Origin: Prostheceraeus crozeri
Taxonomy: Eukaryota; Platyhelminthes; Polycladida; Euryleptidae
Assembly: GCA_907163375.1 (NCBI GenBank)
Contig: CAJQUW010001793.1
Span: 62,001-126,000, forward strand
Direction: 5' to 3'
DNA: 64,000 nucleotides
Part shown: positions 9,445 to 22,500 of the stretch, piece after piece
Layout: each line of letters starts with the position of its first letter
Numbering within the stretch: the first letter of the stretch is position 1
Position numbers and translations under genes: made by a program
The notes under the pieces: model-generated
The model's database searches: none
The model's input: only the letters and a program-made list of their open reading frames with translations
Told to the model about the DNA's origin: nothing

Positions 9445-11256
9445 ACATGAATACCCGAGGGGGGAGAGATACTGCTCACGGAAGTAAACACCAGCAGTAC
9501 TTGAATCACATGCTTCTGTCTTCTCTTTGAAGCATCCTAGTTGCGTGTTCAGCAGCCGCTCTTCTAGGATTTCGATTGGCAAGGGAAGCAGAGTTCATAT
9601 CACAATTACCATTGTCGCTTCGTTCACGATCGTTAATGTTTGAATTGCACGTCAACTCCAGCGGATGCAATTTGAAGACAGCTTGATTTGTTTTTCCGCT
9701 TGCGGTTCGAAGATGAGCTGCTCGCACATGTCCATCGACACCTGTAATCAACTTTTCAATGATTCCCACCCGCCATTTATTCCGTGATACATTGTCATCA
9801 TGAATCAAAACAGGTTCACCTACATTAGGAGACGTTATGCTGTGTGAATTCATAGAGTGACCATGCTGAAAAGAATGACGTTCACGAGGAGCAGAGAAGT
9901 ACTCTGTCTGAAACAGCTTTATGTAATGTTGCTGAAGAAGACATCGGCGATTCGCCAGTTGATTAAGTGTAGAGGTGCTTGAGAAAATGTTGTTGTTCTC
10001 AATTTCCACGAGATCAACCTCTGGATTTGGAAGAGAGGCAGGATTGGAAAGAAATAGAAGATTTGAAGGTGTCAAAACCTCTAACTCGTTCTGTGAATCT
10101 TCTAAATGAGTAAGTGGACGGACGTGTGTCCAAGATGCATTTCACTTCCTTCAGTAAAACACGCAACTTCTCGAATGAGATGCATGCGCGACCTAAAACT
10201 TTCTTGAGACACATCTTGACCATTCCAACAAATCTCTCATAAAATTCACCCCACCAAGGAGCTTTGACAGGAATATTGCGAAATTCAATTTTACACCAAC
10301 ACTTCGCTGCGATTTGTTTTTGATTTAAACACTTTTCTGTGTCAGAATTCTAAGCCAAAGAATGCAACTTCTGAATCTCAATGTGTGCTTTTTTAAGGTC
10401 TTCGCATAATCTGTGACGATTAGTCTTGGCGTACCGTAATCTTCGCAATGACTACGAAGAGTGGGTAAGAAATATTCTGTCGTCATATTTGGAAGTAGTT
10501 CAGCGTTCACGTTCGTCGTCGTACAAAGAGAAAAAATGCAGATGTAGCATTTCGAGAATGAATGAGGACATTTTTTGACAATCAAGTTTCCTGAAAGATG
10601 CATACCTACAGATGTGAATGGTCGTGCGTCATTCAGACGAAATTCTGGGAGATCAGGAGAAGCAGGGAGTTTAAATGAATAACCGTTAACTTTCCAAAAA
10701 ACTATACAATGCCTGATCACTCGTCGATACTGAGCGTGCTGAAGGCAGCCAAAATTTTCGATGAGAGCATTGGCAGTTGTGGGATTATTTTTCTTCAAAA
10801 TGAAAAAGTGTGGTAGATAATAACAATTCTTGTCTTCGAACGTCTTGTCTTGTGGTATGCACTGAACGTATCTCTTCGAGATAAGCTCATCTATGACATT
10901 GGCATAGGCCTGGAACAATCCAATATCTAGAAGACGTCTTTTGACTTTCTATTGCTCTTTGGATTTGAAGGTAGAGCTGGATGATTTGTCTGCCAAGGAA
11001 GTGGAGTAACATATTGATGATTTATCTCGTCAAATTCAATTCTTTTGCAAAAGTCATCATGAAATTTTTCATTACTCTCAATTGGCATGTTGAAAAACTC
11101 ATCGTCATCTACATACGAAGTGTTCTGAGATATGGAGTAAGGTTCTGATACTTTATCAAATTTCCTATCACAATTTGATAAATATGGTGCCTCGTGAACA
11201 GTGAAGGAACAAGCATTGAGCAGACAAGAAGTTCGAGAAACAGTGATGTGTCTAAA
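9445..11256 (-). mobile_element. BEL/Pao retrotransposon, internally deleted pol
   Basis: The minus strand encodes recognisable BEL/Pao pol blocks. Nearest the right repeat is the region between protease and RT (FTVHEAPYLSNCD, then YVTPLPWQTNHPALPSN, 11230-10980). Next is the start of RT (LFQAYANVIDELISKRYVQ, about 10920-10790). The frame then jumps directly into integrase (CLQHAQYRRVIRHCIVFWKV, FRLNDARPF, MTTEYFLPTLRSHCEDYGT, 10760-10330). The C-terminal part follows (FVGMVKMCLKKVLGRACISF, LTPSNLLFLSNPASLPNPEV and VRAAHLRTASGKTNQAVFK, 10260-9506). Most of RT and RNase H is therefore missing, and several frameshifts and stops are present. It sits in PNKD intron 1, antisense to the gene, and should be inert. 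Confidence 0.88.
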
Positions 11257-11390
11257 TGGATTATAAGAACGACCAAACCGTTGACACGTAATATGTTGAA
11301 TAAACAGTTAGTTGTTAGGGGAAGTCATATTTAAACGATCACAAGTGATGATTTAAGTGATACATACAAACAAAAATTCACATACAGTCC
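11257..11390 (-). repeat. Direct terminal repeat, right copy (probable BEL/Pao LTR)
   Basis: Second copy of the 9307-9444 sequence in the same orientation. Because the pol remnant reads on the minus strand, this would be the 5' LTR. Confidence 0.65.
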
Positions 11391-14376
11391 GCAATTGTTG
11401 AATAAGGATAGGGTTTCAATTATCCGACGGTTTGCTTCTTGAGGTAGCAAGTTCCTGGTATTTACATGTAATTTTGCCATTTCATGCGCTAACACAATGT
11501 TTATCGGTTAAACTCGTAAATCCCGCAGGTTAGTTTTGTCTCATGTCAAAAAGCATGTGATTCGGATTAACTCGCGATCTTGTATTAGAATGAATGGAAT
11601 TTCAGTCTCACACTTCTCTGGTCACTCTGTTCATCGCATTTTGAATTGCAGATAAACGATTTTTGCATTGTGTAAGTGAAATGACGAAATATAATGTAGA
11701 TTTTTCTCTATATTTATGCGCTACTTCATTATTGCCAATCAAGAAATTGCTTTGACGTTAGGCATCGTCGTGACAGCTAGGAATAATGACGTTTTTCTGA
11801 AAATGACATAGATGGGGTTTTTCGTGCTTTGCCTGCTTTCGTCATTCTGTGTTTCTTCGCAGGCATCCGGTCCCACCTTCATTCCATCTTTGATTTTGAA
11901 AAGCAAGCAGATTCAATTAGTCATTAGGGTGATGTATCAAACTTGAATGAAGTGAATAGCATGGATTGCACCATCGGTTAAGCTATTCGAAGTAATGCAA
12001 GGGTTACGCATACGTAGAACTTGTGGAAGGAAATCAGTCTGTGCATATGCGTATACACATAGACCTGTGTTCCGAGTTTCCGGCTTTTCCTTGAAATCTA
12101 GCTGGAAGTCATATTCTAATGATGAAATTGCGATTTGTCTCAATTTGCAGCTCAACGCAATTTACGTTAGTGAGTATTGTAATGGAAATAGTTGACACAT
12201 TATCTAAAACGAATCGTAGCAGTAAAAGCTGAGATATGCAGGCATCAAAATGATTCTGAATGTCTATACAAAAGATTCTACCGTAAAGATGTATAGATCT
12301 CAATCTTTGAATTAGAATTCTGTTTTTTGATAAATATCAGCGGATCTTGTGTAACGACTCAATTTCTATCAGAATGTAGCTGATGCATTCTATAGCTATG
12401 CTCATGAATCAGCACATTTCTTTCTTTCTTTTCTTGATTTTCAAATGCGCTTTTTCTATAATAGTGAGGAAGACTATTACTGTCTTGTACTTTCAACATC
12501 TTGATGAATACCCAACAAATGTTATCAGATCTTCAGGGAGGATCCGGATGTGAGAAATGTAAGAAACTTGAGAATTTCGGCTAATTGTGAGAAATGTGGG
12601 AAAATTATGTGCGAAATGTATCCTGTTGAGAAGTATGACTTGGTTTGGATGTGTTTCAATAGGTCATGTTTTCTTTAAAGTTCCCATAATTCATCGCTTG
12701 CAAACATGGGATCAGATCTGATGGAGCTGGATGTATGCAATCCATGTAAATCTTTTGGTTGCAATGGTTGATCGACGAGATTCACGAACTCCACATGTAT
12801 CTCTTTCATTATTCTATAATCACTATACTCACAGCCCTACCTTCTATATGCATCTAGTAGCAACAAAAAGCTTTATGTCCTAGTACAGTCGAATTTCCTG
12901 TATTAGGTTGGTAATAATTTAGACACCAGTTGATACACTAAACAGGCTTTGTTGTGGCACTTATCCTTGCTACTTGCAATAGATGGAAGTCTAGCCTCAG
13001 CATTCATTCATATCATCACATCGGAGGTTCGAATAGCAACAGTGCTTGTCAAAGAGACTCTTACTCGAGTCAAGGCAGGAATTACTTGAAATTCCTTTCA
13101 GCGGGCTTTCATTCTATCAGGGATGACGACCAATCTATCAGCGAAGACGTCCAGATGCTCGACGAAAAGAGCACAGCTATAAACGGATATCTCCATCAGC
13201 TGGAAGAGATCACTTTGTGTCGTGATGAACAGCACGATGATGGAGTTTTTTTTTTAGGATGAGGCGGCGCATAAGTGATGAAGTAGTAGAGGACCTGTCG
13301 GGCGATCCGGAACCTGTGGTCGTGACAAAGGAAGCTCACCAGTATATACTAATCGCCAACAAGTTCGGGTGCGGCAGGATGCTAATTATACAGCTCCTGG
13401 CGTGTGTAAAGTTGCAACCGCGAAATAAAATACATGTAATGGTTCGCCAGAATAAAATAGATTTCTTGGGAAGTTGCTTCGGTGTCTCCTGTGTAAGATT
13501 ACTCAAGTAACGGAGCTTCGAGCTTATAAGCTGTCTATGCATTGGACATAATTATCATGAGGTCGAATGTTTCCATTCTAAAGGCATATAGAAGCGATAT
13601 GGACCAAAGATATTTTAAGCAATCAATTTTTGTCGGCGGGCAGGAAACCAAGCCAGACCTTTATTTCATCCTCTTGAAGGTACATTTAGTCACGGTGGTT
13701 AATGTACTTGATAGAGTTTATACACTATCATAGTATCTACTGCTATTTATGTAACTCAGAGCTGTAATTATTACATTTTTTTCTAAACCTGCGACCAAAA
13801 TACGAGCTTTTATCACGTTGGAAAGTTCACTTTTATCATACTGTCATGAAGTATGAAATTTCATGCAATGATCTGTTTTCTTAATTCATTTACCATTCAC
13901 ATAATTTTCAGGTAGAGGCCCCTGATGCGCATGTGGTCTGTCGAGTAGTCACCTAATAGGCGTACGTGCATTATACTGACTCTTATATCTCATTGCAATT
14001 ACTTAACTATACTCATTAAATATTTTATATGTGAAATCAAGACTGACATGCAATGCAAAAGAGCGAAGAAAGAGATAATTAATACCCTTTAAGATTCCAG
14101 TAGGATCTTGGTTCTAGACGAACGACATGGCGATTACCACCATGCCAGATAACTTGTGTTGTTTGTAGTGCTGAAAGTGACATTATTCATTATGATTAAT
14201 GCAAGCATTGTTGTTTCAAACACATTTGTTCATTATTATTAGAGATGTGAAAAATTGGTAATCGGAGCGCACTATCCCTGGATCTTTTCTGTAAAACTAC
14301 TATGCATTCTACTTTATTTTAACATTATTTTTGATTTATTGATGTTTTAGTCATTCCGCTTACTTTATTTCTACAG
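11391..14376 (+). other. Remainder of PNKD intron 1
   Basis: Intronic. Open frames at 12954-13262 and 13259-13510 abut with a one-base overlap and lie in a slightly more GC-rich patch around 13020-13480. I recognise no domain in either and treat them as unassigned, possibly eroded TE coding sequence. Confidence 0.4.
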
Positions 14377-14435
14377 GAGGCAATGAAACAACATAGTTTA
14401 CGTCCGTCTTCTGTTCTCGTGACGCACAAGCACTG
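14377..14435 (+). CDS. PNKD: PNKD-like hydrolase, second visible exon (THKHW metal-binding motif)
   Basis: A 59-nt exon between the acceptor TTTCTACAG and the donor GTAAGA. It reads EAMKQHSLRPSSVLVTHKHW, with the tryptophan codon completed by the next exon. The THKHW segment supplies the first two histidines of the HxHxDH signature that binds the two metals in glyoxalase II-type enzymes. The number of residues from the previous exon to this motif equals that of vertebrate PNKD, which supports the join. Confidence 0.92.
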
Positions 14436-17348
14436 GTAAGAAAAATGATGTAATAATAATGTGATTTTGATATGTAAATTTAGTTTTTTCGCAAACGTAT
14501 TCCATGTTTACTTAATGAAATATATTTTACTTTTCCTGCCTGAAGACAGTATTCCTGACATCTCAAAATTTTGGTCAAATGCTTTCAGCAGAAAGTGTCG
14601 TACATGATTAAAAGTGATTTAGTGCTCTCATAAGTCAATTTTCTTCGAATGAATACTTAGGCAGGATATTGTGAGGAATATACGTCAGGATAGGTCGTCA
14701 GCAATCAGCATACACTCAAATGACTAGCTCGAAGTCAATTAGTCAATTCCACGACGATATATGAACAGCAACTGCTTCAAGGCGACCAATGAGAATCAAT
14801 TCAAATATTCAGTGACCGTGGCTTTTATGAGGTCGAATAGCAACCACGGAAAATGGCTTGGCGACTGGGAATCGAATGTGCGGCACGACAGCCAAGAAGA
14901 TTAACGAACCACCCCTCCATGATTGTACCAGGAACAAGCATAGTTATGCCATTTTACATGGTCAAAGGCTATTTTGTTCGATGATTAGGTGAACGATTTG
15001 TAGTTGTGACGGAATCAAGGCGCGTTCGGATATCTATTCGACATCATCAAAGCCTGAGGCATTAAATTTCTGAATCGATTCTCCAAAGTCGCCTGGAAAT
15101 TTAAAAACGAAGGTTGGTAAATGGATATGGCTGAAGCTCATGCACACATAGTATGAATAATGGAATGAAAGAATATCGTGTTGCTGGGCAATGGCATGGA
15201 ATGGAAGCAGCATGACGTGGTAAGAAGCATTGAGATTGCATGCCTCCCTCTGTGTTCTCTTTTATCTCGCAGAAACCAAAACAACGCTGTGTGAAGAGTG
15301 AGACTGATGTCAGTGAATCTCATGCGTATTACAAAAAAGGGGATGAAAGAGAATGATGATGCTGGGCAATGGCATGAAATGGAAAAGTACAGTGCTCCTA
15401 CTGTGGCGCGAAATTTAACGCAATGCCTGTTTTGGCGCTAAAATCTGAGGACTTTAATATAAAATTTTGTTTATGCGAAATATTTTCTTGAAAATTCCAT
15501 TTTGCTTTATAAAGTTGAACTTCATGTTTTTGGAAAAATATGTAGTATTCAAGGGCAAATCCATTTTAAATGACTGTTTCCGGAAAGAGAACAAGTCTGA
15601 CTGTAATCGCTGCTCCAGCCATTCTATGCGTCTATTCAGTCCTATTTTTCAATGCAACCTTGGATATTTACCATCATAGTAAAAGCTTTCAGAAGGTCCG
15701 AACGGGCTTCAAGTTAAGTTTGGGATTGAATTAAATTACTCACACTCAAAAAACCTTACGATTTTTATTGTATTCTTCCCCATCAACTTGTTACTCTGTA
15801 CACCAGGCATGCGGTTTCATGTGACAATTTTTGCACTGGAGAATACATTTCTTTAACTTAACATCAGGTATAGAGTTTTACTCAGATCATTTTCTGACCA
15901 CTTAACTTCACTTTGTCAATTTCACTCATTGAGTATGCAAGTGCATTATTTCAAAGGCTCATCATACATCGTGTTAGAGGAAAGGAATTTAGTGTGAAAT
16001 TTTATCTACACCATATTTGGCTGTAGATTATGCTATCAATCAAAAAATATCACTCATGCTCAGACATTTTGAGATGATTATCAAATAAAATGGATTACTT
16101 TGAGTTTTTAAAAAATTGTTCAGTCACAAATTTCGCTATGATCAGCGCCCTGAAAACTCAATGTGACAAATGCGTCAAGTATGTGCTTCAAATGCACGAA
16201 TTTTGACGGTTCTACCAAAAACTGAGGAATTTTCTTGTATTTTTACATTTTTACTTTCTTTATCTGTTTGGAAGCTCCCCATGTCAGATGTTTGACACAT
16301 TAGTGAAAAGCAAAATTAGTTAGTCTCGCGCGAGCGCTTTCGACGACCGTCGGCCACCATAATCATGCGCAAGTGAATTTATTCATCATTATTGCAGACG
16401 GAACGAAATGATAACAATTCAAGAAGACTTATTCATTTACAAGAATGGAAAATTAAGAAATTCAAGACTACTAATAAAATAAGAAGTTAGTAAAGTCAAA
16501 ATAAGTAAAAATCATATACAGTCACAAAACAGAATCATAGAGAGTTCCAATCTCTGCCTTAGTCTTATTGGATGATCTCAGCTTTCGAGTCCACAGCGCC
16601 TTTTTGGTGACTCGACGCCTCCAGTTCTCCTCCCTGTCAACACACTCCATCCGATCTAAATGTCTACTTTCATTGAGATGCGACATGAATGCGACCAGAA
16701 TTTTGCTATGAACGACGTAGATCATAATGATCATGGCATCCATCATGACGAAACAAATGTCGACCTTAAAGTGCATTTTGTTATTCATTGGATAACTGTA
16801 TAGCTAAATCGCCTCTGCAATGATTCATCACATGTGCTAGACAGCTTAGTCACCAAGGCTCACATGATCATCTGCAAAATCCCAATCTCAGTAGTTAAGA
16901 TCAAACACCATGAATTGAATTTGCTCTTCTTTAAGTGCTAGATACAAGCAATGAAATCCTTAAATTTTGACTAATTTATTCATTGCATGATGCATGATAT
17001 GCCAGGTTTTAACTGGAAATTGTTAAAAAGGACATTTTGGCCAGAACAGAAATTACAACCTCTTGATGATTTTGATGGCTTAAATAATCGTATAGGCCAA
17101 ATGATAAATATTCATCAGTGCTTAATCAACCTACCATCTAAATCCGCTGATTTATTGATTAATGAGGATAGATGAATTGGTCATGATGAACGCACTGTCT
17201 AGTCGTTAGGCCAGCACAGACCTCATTGTGATCGACAGACAAAAACAAAGTCTCCTCGGTACGGCAAAAAATAAAAGTTTCTTGTGCTTTTTGGCTTGTA
17301 GTGATATTCGTGTTCAGGTTGTTGAGTCAGTTTCATAGTTCAGCATTA
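14436..17348 (+). other. PNKD intron 2, left part
   Basis: No gene seen. One direct repeat of about 44 bp is present (15164-15206 and 15341-15386, sharing GCTGGGCAATGGCATG with flanking similarity), 177 bp apart. Confidence 0.45.
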
Positions 17349-18990
17349 TTAGTCAATCCACATAATTTCCGTCATTATGTGGGGGAGCTCTGGGGTAGAA
17401 ACTTCAGGGAAATCGGCCATGAGTGTGTCTACGTTGTGAAGGGTTGACGCAAGGACGGATCTCTGTGCTACTCCGTTCTTCAGACTGAAGGGCTTGCTAC
17501 TGGCACACCACTTGTCTTGGACGGAAGAGCGATTCTGCAGAAGGCTCATGACGAGATTGGTGGACTTCGCGGTGATGTCGATCCACTCCCTCCCTGCTAT
17601 TGGGAGGGGGGCCGTCAGGTGTCGGGCGGGCCAATCGCCCGCTCCTAGCAGCGGATGAGCTCCTCGCACCTGACGGAGGAAACCCAGAGGTCCCACGGTG
17701 TGAGCGTGGGTGTATGTATGTGCAAGAGAAGAAGAGTTTTGTGGTGTGCGGTTGAGATTTACAAAGAGGTGAAGAGTGAACAGAGGGGTTTATATTGTGT
17801 AAACATTCTTGTAAGAGGGGTTATTTGTTTGTTCGGAGTTGTGTCAGTGTTCTGCGTGTGCGTCGGTCGAGTGTTTGTTCTGATTTGAGAACTGTGGGGG
17901 TGGGGTTGAGTTAATGATCTTGTTGTTTTGTCTGTGTGCTAGGTATGTGGCAACGTGGTGTGCGTGCGTTTGTTTGAGGAGTTGCTTTGTTGTCGCGTTG
18001 GGTGACTGTTTGTGAGGGGGTGAAGAGTAACTTCCTGAGATGAAAATGGTGGGTTTTGTTGTCTGAGAGGTGGTGGTTGTTGCGTGAGGAGATGTAGAGG
18101 ATGGTGTTGACATTTGGTTTTGTTTAGGAGCTGTTTTGCGTGTGATGTGAGGTGTTCAGCGATTGAGTGATTAGTCGTGGAGGCGTGTGTGTTTGTGTTG
18201 CGTGTGCATCCTGTGGCGATCCTCAGCGCTTTGTTCTGTATTGCTTGTAGTTTGTTAATGTTTGTTTGTGCGATGATTGGTGACCAGAATGTTGATTATG
18301 TGTATTCCAAGAGGGAACGTGTGATGGCCTTATAGGTGGCCACGATGGTCTCTTACTGTTATCAGTTGGTGGAAATGAGACAGGAGAGGATGCCTACGGT
18401 GGGTTTCGTCGTTGTCGTAGGCGGCAGTCAGATCGAGGAAAACGGTGCCGGTGATTTGTCCAAGTTTTAACCTTCTTCGATGTTTTTCGTTAGAAGGGCA
18501 ATTTGATTCGTCGTCGAGCGGCCCGCTTGTTCAGTTGGAAGGACCTTCTCAAGCATCGAAATGATCATCCTTTCGAAGATATTGCAACTTGCGCAGAGAA
18601 GTGAGATCGGACGAAAACTCACAGGCAGGTTGACCTCCTTGCCGGGTTTGAGGATGCCAATCGTGGAGGCGCGGCAACACATTTTTGGTATGAGGATAGT
18701 AGATAAGCAAGCGTTGTAAAACTTTGCCAGCCACTGGAGGAGTTTGTCGTCAAGATTCATTAAGAATTCGTTATGCCCTCCATCGCCCCCAATAGCTTTC
18801 CTTGACTTGATCAGTCTTAGTCCTGCTGTGATGTCATTCATGGTGAAGTTCTCTAGGTATTCCTCTTCTGGATAGCTAAACAGTTGTCAGCTTAGTAAGT
18901 GAGAACATCCACTCTTAACTGTATATGCTCGAGCAATTTCAACAAAACTTTGAGGAACGGTCACATCCACAGAATGAATGGGTGGGCGCT
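17349..18990 (-). mobile_element. Scrambled jockey/CR1-group LINE remnant
   Basis: The minus strand carries LINE ORF2 parts out of their normal order. From 18880 to 18430 is the N-terminal half of reverse transcriptase (DITAGLRLIKSRKAIGGDGG, IPKMCCRAS, SFRPISLLC, then after a frame change TGTVFLDLTAAYD). From 18350 to 17700 is the far C-terminal region (TNINKLQAIQNKALRIATGC and YLAHRQNNKIINSTPP). Only after that, at 17560-17349, come RT palm residues (KNGVAQRSVLASTLHN), which should lie between the first two parts. The catalytic aspartates of the YADD box are absent. The region is probably two overlapping or rearranged copies. Segment 17650-18350 is strikingly G+T-rich on the plus strand. It lies in PNKD intron 2, antisense. 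Confidence 0.8.
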
Positions 18991-19493
18991 GGTAAACTTT
19001 GAACACTCATCCCCCGACTTCAGTGACGTCAATTGAGGGAAAGAATCCGAACCCTCAAAAGTGCATTAGAAGGCGCCAGAGGCGGGGTTGAAAATTTAAT
19101 AACGTGCTTTGGCGAGAATTTCAGGAGTTTAAAAAATAACAGTGCTAGTGAGCGCATTGTGAATAATGCTCCATGACTTGTTAACGCAGCTTTTCACCTA
19201 CAGAAAATCCCAATCAAATGAGGAGAGCATTTTGTGTAAAGTTGACGTCTATGATAGGTTGCAGTCACAAGCACACTAAGGGCTAATATTGTTGTCATCA
19301 CTGTCGTTGAAAGTAATGTTTGACGCTAATGGAACAAATAGAATAGCAATCTTTCTTACCTGGATTCGAACTATGTCAGCTAGAAAGTCTGATATTTGTA
19401 GAGAGTTTAATTTTAGAGTATATAATTGATGATAATATTTTGCTTATATTTTGTGAAGCAATAACATTTTCATGTGGATGTTTTTGTTTGCAG

Positions 19494-19586
19494 GGATCAC
19501 GCTTCCGGATCATCCAAAATAAGAAGACAATTTTCGAACGTGAATGTTTATGGCTCAGCTGTTGACAATGCAATTGGAATTACACA
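19494..19586 (+). CDS. PNKD: PNKD-like hydrolase, third visible exon (completes HxHxDH)
   Basis: A 93-nt exon after the acceptor TTTGTTTGCAG and before the donor GTAAGC. The first G completes TGG, and the exon continues D-H-ASGSSKIRRQFSN and VNVYGSAVDNAIGIT, so the metal-binding HxHxDH motif is formed only after exons 2 and 3 are joined. The usual SGGN following this motif in the family is replaced by ASGS. The last two bases (CA) join the next exon to make a glutamine codon. Confidence 0.92.
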
Positions 19587-22500
19587 GTAAGCTAGCTCCT
19601 CAGTTTATTGAGTTTTGACGATTCATGCATAAATGCACAACTGTTAGCCAAACGTGTGTATGAAAGTTTTGAGATTTAGTTTTGACTTAAATTGTAACTG
19701 GCATTTTTGTCATCAAAATGTGTAGCAAAATTTACATGTATATTTCAGAGTTTTCTTGTTTGAGAATCTTGCTATGCTCCACGAGGAATAAATATAAGAC
19801 TGAATTACATCGATTAATTGAAATCAAGATTTAATTAAGCCATAAAATGAACAACTAAACAATATGCCATCTGATGAATATCCAAAGATAATAGAAATTC
19901 AGGAAAAGTACATGTATAAGTTGATTTAATCTCCTTGTTATTCATACCCGATGTCTCCGAGTGGCCCGGGAGCGATTTTGTCACAGGGGGTGCAAGAAAA
20001 ATCGGTTTAATTGATGAAATGAAATGTAGGACTGCATACATAGATACTTGCATAGGCATGCGCATATGTACATGTAGGTAGCTACAAGCCTACATAAATT
20101 AAATGACCTATATGAATAGTATCATGGATTCATGACTCGTGAATCTGTCAGCATCTACCAGTTGTAAAAGTCAAGCATAGGGCTTACCGACAAAAGTGCA
20201 GTGATACATGCTGCCGATCTCAATAACAATACAGTTTTCATCATTCATTGTGAATTCACAAGTTTTGGATTGCATGTAACCTATACAAGCCTACATGAAC
20301 ATGTTGATTTCCGCATGTAGCATGCTGCATATCATTCTATCATATGCAAGTTGTAAGATGCTGGTAAAGGTGTGCCAAAATAATGTTAGGCCAGAAACAT
20401 TGCAATATCGTTCCATTTTCAATACAAAATTGTTCTCAAATACCAGTGAGGATGATTAATATTTGATTCTGCACCCTGGTTTAACTAAATTCTTAACTAC
20501 GAAATATAACTGGTACTCACTGACCCACTCACCTAAAATACTGAAAATCGAAGTCCAATAATGTAGTGACAACAGTTGAAAACATTGTCACTACTACATA
20601 ACGTTGTCATGTATACAATCTGGGAGTATATTATGTTGATCTTTTATCAATTGAGGAATTTTGGTAGACCTAAATTCCAAATAATTCCCTTTCAAGCAAT
20701 GACACAAGAAAACCGAGCTTTCCATTATTGTCTGATATTATATAAAATATTGTTAAAATTTGTGTTGCAGTTTGTAACAAGTAGCTTCATGCACTTATGT
20801 TACCATACCTAAAGTCGAGATGGTGTCTAATATATCTTTTATGTCTATGAAAGTCAAATTCAGTGATTTTTAGAACTGGTATTTTGGAGAATCTGTTGCC
20901 GGAAAAATCACATTAAGTCAAATTTTTCAAGAGTTGTTGTGGATATCGGCTTAACTGCTGTTGGTATGAATGCCCCATCACCTAAATATTGTAAGGGTGC
21001 AAAGAGTTTTGGTGTCGGACATTTATCTGGATGACAGATAGAAAATACTTTTGATTGATTTCCCCTCAAATTATAGGTATATTTTGCAAACTGCAAAAAC
21101 TTTCGATGAAACTCTCATCAACGGCTACTGTCATTTTAGACAAAGCAAGCCTACATTGTTTATATGTATGCATCTACTATATAGAGGCCAATAAACAATA
21201 ATCCTATCGTTGGGCCTAAAATTGTTGAAGCATGCTGAGTATTCTGTATGCATGCTACCACGTCTTTCAAATCCAACAAAGATAATAGCGACTTCAATCA
21301 AAGTTCCAGGCTTGCAGCGAAAGAAATTCTTGCGATAAATGGGCTTGAATGTAATCAATTAATTAATGATCGAGAATTAATAGCGGCTCCGTTTTGCTTC
21401 ACATGCTGTCAAATCATGCACTTCTTTCTTCTCAAATGAAGAAGTATCTAATGCAATATTGCACGAACTATGTGCTATTATTTCAGTAAATAGTTTTGAT
21501 TGTATTTGGTCGCAAAATTGATCTATGTTTATGACTTGGTCGAAATGAACGAAACAAAAATCCAGATAATCAGTACACCATGGTTAGGAGAAAGGGAAGT
21601 CCTATGACAAACCAAACCAAACAAAGAAAACAAACCAAAGAAGAGAGTGGGAACCCGCGAAATTTATTGCGGCCTTGTGCTACATCATTGACGCGCGAGG
21701 TCATTGACTGAAATTTGACAACTTTCACCAGGGGTTTCCTAGTTTCACTAGTTTTCATGGTGCACATGCACCTCTTGACATGTCTATGACATCTCCCCAG
21801 ATATTTCCTCATTTCTCTTTTACCTTCACGACAATCAAATAGATCCTCCTTTGTCACCGAAAGCTTGGTGCGCTCTCGAGAATCTTTATTACTATCTATG
21901 TAGTAAGCAGTGAGCATCTTTCAACTCATCTTTCATCGTGCACATCGATTGGTCGTTCACACTGATGCGATTGCAAAGACTGTAAATGCAGATTGATCTA
22001 ATACTTAATCGTTATTCATCTACATTATTCATATTAATGTTCAACTGTCATTTGATTTATAAAAAAAATTGCAAGTTAATGAATTGTAAACGTACCGCAC
22101 TTAATGGATTCGTTAATTCACTGAATTTTTGCATTCGTGCAAGATTATATATCACTTAATATTTTGCAATGTCTAAATTTCCGTGTCTTCCCTTCCCATT
22201 GTTCTCTTTATGCTCACACTTGGCTGATCTTTTTCTGGCTCACAGAGAGTCAGCCCATCACTTGTCTTACTACTAGGTATGTAGACGATTCATGGATTAC
22301 CACTGAAAGCAGTTTGATAAAATCGTTTGTGAAATGTATCTTTTTGCGTGTAATATTGGAAGCAATAACAAAGTTAAGGTCCACGAACATGAACTCTTCC
22401 CTGAGCGCATTATATCACTTGCGAGATACTGACTTGAATTTCTGTGTAGCCCACCATAAGAAATGCTAGAATTTCTTCCTTACAACTTTCATTCAATGAC

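Noticed and set aside
12954-13510. Two abutting plus-strand open frames in PNKD intron 1
   Set aside because: No domain or splice context was recognised. They are kept only as a note in the intron entry.
19340-19400. tRNA-like B box (GTTCGAATCC on the minus strand)
   Set aside because: No A box, acceptor stem or anticodon arm can be fitted around it.
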